Source: Alectoria sarmentosa
Lineage: Eukaryota > Ascomycota > Lecanoromycetes > Lecanorales > Parmeliaceae
Direction: 5' to 3'
Length of the DNA stretch: 26,825 nucleotides
Assembly (NCBI GenBank): GCA_009733775.1
Contig: WOGZ01000407.1
Span: forward strand, 1 to 26,825
In this document: positions 20,171-26,825 of the stretch, piece by piece
Layout of the letters: each line of letters starts with the position of its first letter
Numbering within the stretch: the first letter of the stretch is position 1
Notes under the pieces: model-generated
Seen by the model: only the letters and a program-made list of their open reading frames with translations
Told to the model about the DNA's origin: nothing
The model's database searches: none
Program-made: the position numbers and the translations under genes

Positions 20171-21646
20171 TAAGGTGCTTTCAGAGTAATAGTAACTATT
20201 TGACGTTTTGCGATAATAACTATTTGACTTGAAATAGAACTTTGATAGTCCCCATTCTATTCATACACCATGCGAGATCAAAGACAATTACCGCCATGAT
20301 CTTATATCCCCAACAACGATGACTTGTTGATGGTGATGGCTTCCCCCAACACTTGCTTTATTTTGCCTCCGACGGCTTAAATCGCATGCGGAAATTCTTC
20401 TCTGCAGGGACTGTCAACAAATTGGTGGATGGATTCCTACAAGCGCATGCAATGCTTACCCTGGTTCTGTACAGCGTACAAAAAGGATGTAATGAGCTCA
20501 GACTCAAGGACTATGGCAGCATTGAAGTCCTTCCTTACCGCCATGGCCAACCCATCCTTGGCAATGCGTCGGCGCGCACGATGCCGCGCCATTGTGGGCG
20601 AACGCTGTCCAATGCCCGGCCTCGTAAGCATCCTTTGGTTGTATGACGAAACAAAGGCTGGTGGGGTGTCAAGACGATGCATGTGGCGATAGGCATGTAG
20701 CACAGAAGTATCGAAAGACGACCAGTTGATCTGATAGAGTCGCAATTAGTATAATGAATTGATCGTTAGCTATGCGACATAACCATACCGTCACTGCACC
20801 ATCCGCTCGCTGTCCGTTTGGGGTTACTTGGGGAGCAGCGTTAGTAACATCTTTCAGGTTACTTCCTATCAACGTCGACGTTCCATTACGCCGTCCTTTT
20901 GAAATGCCTGCATAGGCAGTCTGTTTGTCTCTTGTACTTGATGCTTCAGATCTGGAATCGTCAAAACCGTTGCGTAGCCGTTGCGGAGGCATGGGTGAGA
21001 ATCTAATCACAAACTTGAAGGATGTGAAGGGTAAAAGTCATTGGGAATCGAGAAAAAAGCCGCGGTTCTGGCAACCCCCAAAATTCAAAAATCAAAAATC
21101 AAAAGCCAAGTTTCTCCGATAACTTCACAACAATAATAACGCGCAATACATTAACTTCATAAGTCTAAACAGAAATATTAAAGGGTAATCGTACGAGTTC
21201 TGTAGAAGATCTTGACTGTTCCCTGTACTGTAGAACATAAAATCTGTTAGAATTCTCGAGGTTCTTAGAGGTAAGGGGCAAGAGTCGTGTGATTCTGAAT
21301 TGTAGGGGTAGGCATTTCTGTTGGCCCCTCGGACTCAACTCAGGCCCAGCTGTGGGTTTTATTAATTTAATAAAGACAATTCACAACAGTTTCTACGAGT
21401 AAGCGAGGTAGTACTCAAAGCAGTCTCCAACTTTCATTCCCTTGTCATTCGATTAGTCCTGTGACGACTGAATTGCCAAATTTGACCCATTTTCTATTAG
21501 AACTCCTCACCTCGTTCAGAAGCCCAACATCGTAATGAACTGAAACATTTACATCGTAACAAATGGAAATCATCCACCAAAAATACTCATAGGGTATCTT
21601 GACCTGCGCTCCTTCTCAAAACGCTCCGTCCGTCCCTCTTAGCTTT
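20171..21646. other. Normal-GC intergenic region, including the 3' UTR of the transcription factor
   Basis: Base composition is ordinary here. Short open frames exist on both strands (87-113 codons between 20353 and 21010) but they overlap each other, have no recognisable motif and look random. A 12-base repeat, TAACTATTTGAC, occurs twice near 20191 and 20217. Sequence close to 21646 is probably the 3' UTR of the minus-strand gene. Confidence 0.5.
21358..21363 (-). terminator. Possible polyadenylation signal of the transcription-factor gene
   Basis: AATAAA on the minus strand, about 285 bases past the stop codon. Fungal signals are loose, so this is only a candidate. Confidence 0.3.
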
Positions 21647-24600
21647 TCAATCAGATCCTCTCAGCATATTTATGCAGTTTCCAAGCAGCTTTGCTGCCTC
21701 GTGCAGCAACTCCCAGCGGCACTTCTCAAACATGGCCTGAAGCACATATAACATTCCGAGACAAGCATTCCGATCTTTCATCTGTTCGAGTTCTCGAGGG
21801 TCTTGTATCCCCCCCATTCTGGTTAGGAACGCTCTCATATCGTATGTTTGTTGCTCCGCAGTATATAAGTTCGGTATGTATCTTACGGGACCGTCCAAGG
21901 CATAACCGTACGACCATACAATGAGGGCTGCAAAGTAGAGAACCCATGGCCGATTGAGCAGAAAATCATCGCGGGCGGAATACGATGAGAGACTCTCCAT
22001 GTTCATCGAAGCCGAGTTACGGTGCGAGCTAGCCGTATCGGGCATCAGTACCTGAGCCAGAAATTTCAGGGCATAGAATGTCGCGTGCCGCGCACTTGGT
22101 CTTGGAGCCCAATTCTCTTTTATCCGTTTTTGTGCTATTGCGTAATCCGATGGTAGGGTTGTCCGCCCTAGTAACCGGCCAGCCTTCGCAAAGATCTGGC
22201 AGCTCACAACATCAACATGCATTGCCATGTGGGCAAGATGGTGCAAGACAGTGCGGCTTTCAAAGATATTCTCCTCATCAAGCCTACCAGATGGGTAAGG
22301 GGCAGACGCTGGTACAGTATCCATCCCAACACTCAGGTCGAAATCGTTTTTCCAGGAGTCAAAAGCTTTCGTCAGGGGTCCGCGCCAAATGTCCTTGCCT
22401 CCTAATGCCTTTAAAGCGCCAAGGTGATGGACTTGCACATCACGTTGGTTCATGTGCCAGCTCACGCTCAATAATCCAGCCATGATGGCTGTTCGTCCAA
22501 ACGAATTTGTTCGCACAGGCTTGCCTTTCAAAGTATTCTTAAGCCCATCAAAGAAAGTCATAGGCTTGATACCATTTGACTGGAGATTGTTTTCGATGCG
22601 CCCAACCTCGGCACTGCTGGTAGCAGACCACAGTGTCTCGTCGCAAGGAAGCTGCAGCTTCATTTCATGAGCAACCATAGTGGCCGAATGTCCAAACATG
22701 GTGGCGTGGATGGAGTCGATGATAAAAGCACCAAAGGCCACCCTCCGAGTCGCCTCATTGGTGACCCAATGACTCCACCATTGCTCTGGTGTAGGTGAGG
22801 TGGAAGCGTGAGTACTGCTTGAGGCTAAGCTAGGAGCATCGTCTTTGACCATTGGTGGTGAATCGAGCGGTGACCGACCTATAAGAGAGCTTCCCCGTCT
22901 CATCAGAGTGAGAGTAGTTCCATGGTGAATATGGGCACGCTCATGAAGTACTCGCGTAGAATACATTTTCTCATACACCTCCAGGAGCAGTAAGGTCTGG
23001 AACACCCACAGTTTGGCTGGCGGTAAGAAATCCACGTGTTTGAATATTTCCCCCCGCAAATGCCATGCTAGAAAATTGGAGAGCTCTGCACCAGCCTGAG
23101 TGACATTGGGACCGTGCATTTTGTCGAGACAGGACGCTCCGATTGCGATGACAGCAAGCAGCAATACGTTTTGAGTCTTGTCCGCGGAAAAGGTCGGCTT
23201 ATGCAAGATCGGCATTTGCGGGTGAAAATGGTACCAGTAAGATCCAATGTAAGTCTGCATGGAGCGTAGGCTTAGAACATGACCATCGAGGTCACGGTCA
23301 CCATCAAGGAAAGCATCCTTCTGCTTCTTTATCGGCGCATGATCTGTGAAGCGCATCTCGATAAGGTCCAGTATGTCTTTCCTTTTCTCCTCCGATAGAA
23401 TTATTTGCGGCAAGGCTGGGTCCAGAATACTTGTCACCGCCATAAGGTTTTGTTGTGGGATAGCTTGACCCATGGGACCATTCAAGGAGTCATTAGTCAT
23501 GCTATATGTTCCACGAGACGTACTGCCCGAATCATCCATGAAGGCAGTAGTCCCAACGGACATTGAGCCGTGCCTAGGTCCCCCAGGTGATGAAATATTT
23601 TGATGTGGTTCGTTGAACAACCAGGCTGTGAAGTCATCGGCCATTGCAAATGGGGAGCGACTGTAACCATCTCCACCGAAAAGAGGCATCGAATATGGGT
23701 TTCCGTTCTGATCCAAGAAGTTTGGTTCGAGGCCATTCCCTCCATACATATCGAAATTTGTGGCAGTATCCACCGGCGTTAGTGGAGTGGAGACGGTCGA
23801 GTAGGCTCCCGACGGAGGTCCTTGCGTAGATATTTGGGACATGGGAGACATTATAGGTGGGGGTAAAGGCGGAAGTGAGGGGAAATTCTGATGTGATATA
23901 TAGGTACTGCCACCAAGGCTATTCTGGACCTGAGGTTGAGGCATGTTGGTGGTGGCGGCATGGCCACTATAGGTTGAAGTGGGAGAAGGTCGATAATTTG
24001 CAGGGTTTGTCGTTATGTGTGTATTAGACCGAGAGATGCGCGAGTCGGGATAGAGGTTTTTCTGAGGTACTGTCGATTTGTACGAACCAAAGCTTGAGTG
24101 CCTCTGACTTGAATCGTACGTTGCGCCGGATGCATTGCGTAGCATCCGTGAATCATATCTTCCAGCGGCATCCGGATAGTAGTGATCATCGCTGTTGGAC
24201 CTTTGCAGAGATGACACTTTGGAGTTGTATTCTGAGCTTGCCACAGTGTCCAGAGAGTGTGGAGATTTCAGATGGTTACCAGGTGGGCTGGCGCTGCTCG
24301 AATTTGGTTGGTAAGGCTCAGCAATCCTTCCTGGCAAGGGAGATTGAGGAAGCATGGTGGGGATCTCATGAGCTTTAAAGGCCGGAGGAGCAGTTGAAGG
24401 AATGTCCGCGGTCGGTGCATGAGGACCCCTAGAAGGCCCATAATTTGAATCTGAATGATCGCGTGGGCTATCGATGCCCATAGCTTGCGCATTCCGGCTG
24501 TCAAGGTCATGCGAATTATTTTCTTTCCGTTGAAGATGCGACCCACGTGCTGTGTGTCTCTCCCGATGTCGTGTACACAAGTCTTGCCGGACAAACCGAC

Positions 24601-25025
24601 GCTCACATCCAGGAAAATCGCAGGTGTAAATTTTTTTCGGGGTGTCTCAATTTCAGTCAGAATATGAACACAACCAGCAGCAGGGACGATGACTCACGAT
24701 TCAACTGATGGCGGTACAGGTGTTCAGCTCTAGAATAGCTTTTACCGCAGCCTTGGTGTGGGCATGGGAAGTTCTTCTCCAAACCCTTCCTACTCCTCTT
24801 TCTCTTTCGAGGCTTTCCGCCGGCATCGTCACCTCCGTCTTCTTTCTCCTCACCACTATCATCTTCCGCTTTAGCAGTGGTGCTCCGATCTCGGTCTTGC
24901 CGTCGACCTCTTGCTGCCTCATTGTCGTGTTGTGAAACATCAGACAAGGAGGAAGGCGGACTTTGATAGGAGGTTTCGCTTTTCACTGACACGAGAGCGT
25001 TTTTGGAAGACAGCTGAGGACTCAT
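21647..25025 (-). CDS. C2H2 zinc-finger / fungal_trans transcription factor, 1108 residues, two exons
   Basis: Exon 1 is 25025-24698 and exon 2 is 24645-21647, joined in frame across a 52-nt intron. Residues 14-17 (VKSE) fit a SUMO site, and 71-80 (KPRKRKRSRK) a nuclear signal. Finger 1 has C88, C93, H106, H110 and finger 2 has C118, C123, H136, H140, both C-x4-C-x12-H-x3-H. About 150-440 is Ser/Pro/Gln-rich and probably disordered. ADDFTAWLF at about 446-454 resembles an acidic-aromatic activation motif. From about 573 a fungal-specific transcription factor domain follows (HPQMPILHKPTF at 584-595) and runs to about 860. The tandem C2H2 plus fungal_trans layout is that of ADR1/Klf1/AmdX-like regulators, so it should bind DNA in the nucleus and control RNA polymerase II genes; targets are unknown. 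No stop, frameshift or mutation bias is seen, so it looks functional although it lies between AT-rich blocks. The gene name is not assignable by eye. Confidence 0.9.
24646..24697 (-). other. Intron of the transcription-factor gene (52 nt)
   Basis: 5' site GTGAGT at 24697, a CTGAC branch-like sequence near 24660-24656 and 3' site TTGAG ending at 24646. Splicing joins a C to AC, which makes the last His codon of finger 1 (phase 1). Without splicing neither finger 1 nor the link to finger 2 would be complete, so the intron is well supported. Confidence 0.9.
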
Positions 25026-25053
25026 GTCTACCTGCTTTCAAGAGTTAAGGAAA

Positions 25054-25069
25054 ACCCTCTTAAGAGGGT
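25054..25069. promoter_or_regulatory. 16-bp perfect palindrome upstream of the transcription-factor ATG
   Basis: ACCCTCTTAAGAGGGT is its own reverse complement and lies about 28 bases before the start codon, so in the 5' UTR or core promoter. It has two inverted AGAGGGT half sites, of the G-rich kind C2H2 factors often bind. It could be an operator, an autoregulatory site or a small RNA hairpin. Confidence 0.4.
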
Positions 25070-26200
25070 CGTGGGCAGAGGTTCGAGAGCAGCGTGTTGT
25101 TCGCGGTTTACTGTGTCGAGCGCATTTCAAGGTCTGTGGACGAGGACCCTATGTATATCACTTTTAGGCCCCGGTACTGGAAAGATAGTAGTCGAGGCTC
25201 GAGCAACTGCCTGGGTGTGCGGATATTACCCCTCGTGGAAAAACAAGAGCTGATGGCGTACTTTATTATCGCTGGTGAGGGGAAATTGCATTGGTCGAAG
25301 ACATCTGACACTTGCATATAGACGGATGGAAGAAGGGAGAAGGGTGTTGCAAGGTAAAATTTAGTGCGAGAGGGAGTGAATACAACAGACAGTAAAAGAT
25401 AATGGCAAAGATTGTCAGTGCCCACACCAGTGCCGTGACAAGGGGTCAGAGGCTTGCGGATCGGAGAACAGAGGCTGAAGACGAATGCGATTGCCGGGCA
25501 GCTTGCGCCGGTTATGGATCTTGTGTTGTGACTCTGATATCAAGAGAAGAATATTATCGTAGGTAGGGATCTGACTAGAAGCGAGATAGAAGCGCGAGAG
25601 ACGAAAAGAGTCAAAGCATCGTCGTCGCAAGAATAAGGAATGGTAATACTGCAAAAACGACCGTCTCACTCGAGCGCGTCTATCTTGACACTATTCGAGG
25701 ATAGTGGATTAGTGTTGAGTTGGACGCCATTTGTCCATCGCTCGAGTCGCTTCCTACTGGTGCCATTGCTGGTACTGATGTGGGGAAATCTGAACCCACT
25801 AAATCTACTTTACTTTAGCACCGACGTTTAGCGCTTAGGTGCATGCACTCCACATCAATGCACGGGCCCCTCGGACCCTCCTCCCTGCACATCTCCGTCT
25901 GCTAATTTAGAGAAAAAAACGAAGGGAGAAGAAAAAGAGAGAAAAAGAGAGAAAAAGGCTGTTCTTGTCCGAGGTGGTGTTTCATTCCATTTTCAAATAC
26001 AAAGTTGCAACCGGTCAATGTCCCACACACCCATCATCTCTTGACAGGTATGCAAGTCAGATCTTCTGTCAATTACTTCCCTGCTCTGCCTACTCTTTCT
26101 CTCCAGCCTGCATGGTAACATACCGGATTATCTGGCGAGTAAGATACTACAGCGTTATAAGATAGTATTGCATATAAGATACCGTTCCAAATGACGATTT
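25070..26200 (-). promoter_or_regulatory. Upstream region of the transcription-factor gene
   Basis: About 1.1 kb of normal-GC sequence without a credible gene; the short open frames on both strands overlap and show no motif. It probably holds a long 5' UTR and promoter, as is common for fungal regulators. The 25912-25958 stretch is a strong pyrimidine tract on the gene's sense strand. Confidence 0.45.
25912..25958 (-). promoter_or_regulatory. CT-rich tract in the transcription-factor promoter
   Basis: On the plus strand this is an almost unbroken run of A and G with repeated GAGAAAAA units, so the sense strand reads as CT repeats. CT boxes of this kind are common in promoters of filamentous fungi near transcription starts. 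It lies about 890 bases upstream of the ATG. Confidence 0.45.
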
Positions 26201-26753
26201 TCAGACGTAGGCCATAATTAAACTGTAAGATATGAGAATCAATTACCGCTTATTAAAATTACTTATTCCGTAAAATTGCAGGGCAAAATCAGAAGTATTA
26301 CTTCTTTAATAATATAAAAATTCTTTTATAATAATTTCAATAGATTTCAAATGATAAAGAATTAAAATAACGACGTAAAGTAATTGAATATAGATTATTT
26401 ATAACGTTTTTCGTTTTTATAATAAATATATTTTCTCTCTTTTTAATTAATTATAATATATTTATTAAAATGTATAATTAACGTCTTAAATTATACGATA
26501 TTATAGTGTTATAAAATCTTTTTATATATAAAATACTATATTAAACGAGAATTAAACGCTTTATAATTAGAAAAAATTTATATTTTAAATTTATTTTAAA
26601 TAAAAATTTAGAATATATTTAAAGTATAAATATAAGTTTTTATATTTATAAAAATTTAGAATATAAATTTTAAGTATAAATATTTAAAATAAATTTAGAA
26701 TATTTATAATATATATATAAAATATTAAAAAAATTCAAATTTAATAAAGATTT

Positions 26754-26788
<35 letters not shown>

Positions 26789-26825
26789 TTAAAAAAATTA
26801 TTAAAAAATATTAAAAAAAAAAAAA
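26200..26825. other. Right-hand AT-rich block with poly-A run
   Basis: AT content rises again from about 26210 and the last 250 bases have almost no G or C. Two similar units containing AAAAATTTAGAATATA and then AAGTATAAATAT begin near 26602 and 26649. A run of about 29 A bases lies near 26756-26784. No gene is visible. CpG becomes rare here, unlike the left block. The window may end near an assembly edge. Confidence 0.5.

Noticed and set aside
20353..21010. Overlapping open frames of 65-113 codons on both strands
   Set aside because: No motif, no splice pattern I could defend and mutual overlap. They look like chance frames in normal-GC intergenic DNA.
24268..24606. A 112-codon minus-strand frame at the start of exon 2 in another phase
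   Set aside because: The spliced exon 1-exon 2 frame completes both zinc fingers; this alternative phase does not.
21691..24667. Several plus-strand frames of 60-135 codons
   Set aside because: They are shadows of the long minus-strand transcription-factor exon.
1..26825. CRISPR arrays, rRNA or tRNA genes, or bacterial operons
   Set aside because: None seen. The regular repeats are coding minisatellites and LTRs, and I found no cloverleaf-like sequence or conserved rRNA segment by eye.

Overview
The window comes from the nuclear genome of a filamentous ascomycete (Pezizomycotina). The evidence is a long fungal transcription-factor gene with a 52-nt spliceosomal intron, several Ty3/gypsy chromovirus-type retrotransposons, and a genome split into very AT-rich, mutation-riddled repeat blocks and a normal-GC gene block. 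No bacterial features, rRNA, tRNA or CRISPR array are visible. Coordinates of decayed domains are approximate because everything was read by eye. || Left AT-rich block (1-12050). This is a stack of nested LTR retrotransposons damaged by C-to-T/G-to-A mutation (RIP-like). Bases 1-582 are the last part of a plus-strand gypsy pol (element A: integrase tail and chromodomain). A second gypsy element on the minus strand (element B, 1173-11453) has 130-bp LTRs and an exact 5-bp target duplication (AACAT). Its decayed Gag, protease, RT, RNase H, integrase and chromodomain can be followed in order. Inside B, between RNase H and integrase, sits a 2508-bp minus-strand LTR element (element D, 3500-6007) with 182-bp LTRs that encodes only a Gag-like protein. 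Removing D plus 5 bp restores B's reading frame. An unidentified older minus-strand frame is split by B and continues on both sides of it. || Middle (12046-19425). A younger gypsy chromovirus on the plus strand (element C) has 181-bp LTRs and target duplication GCGAT. Its Gag-Pol stays in one frame for about 2050 codons with no frameshift but carries 25 premature stops, all explainable by C-to-T/G-to-A transitions. || Right part. 19426-20170 is AT-rich flank. 20171-21646 is normal-GC intergenic DNA with no gene I can recognise. 21647-25025 (minus) is the one apparently intact host gene: a two-exon, 1108-residue transcription factor with two C2H2 fingers and a fungal-specific regulatory domain. 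Its upstream region (25026 to about 26200) has a 16-bp palindrome close to the ATG and a long CT-rich tract. The window ends in another AT-rich stretch with a poly-A run. || Main point of interest. The mutation process is not the textbook CpA-preferring RIP. In the AT-rich DNA most remaining cytosines sit in CpG. LTR pairs differ almost only by transitions, mostly at CpT and CpC. Conserved Trp codons in element C became TGA and, as far as I can see, never TAG. This points to a RIP-like mutator that spares CpG and prefers CpY.
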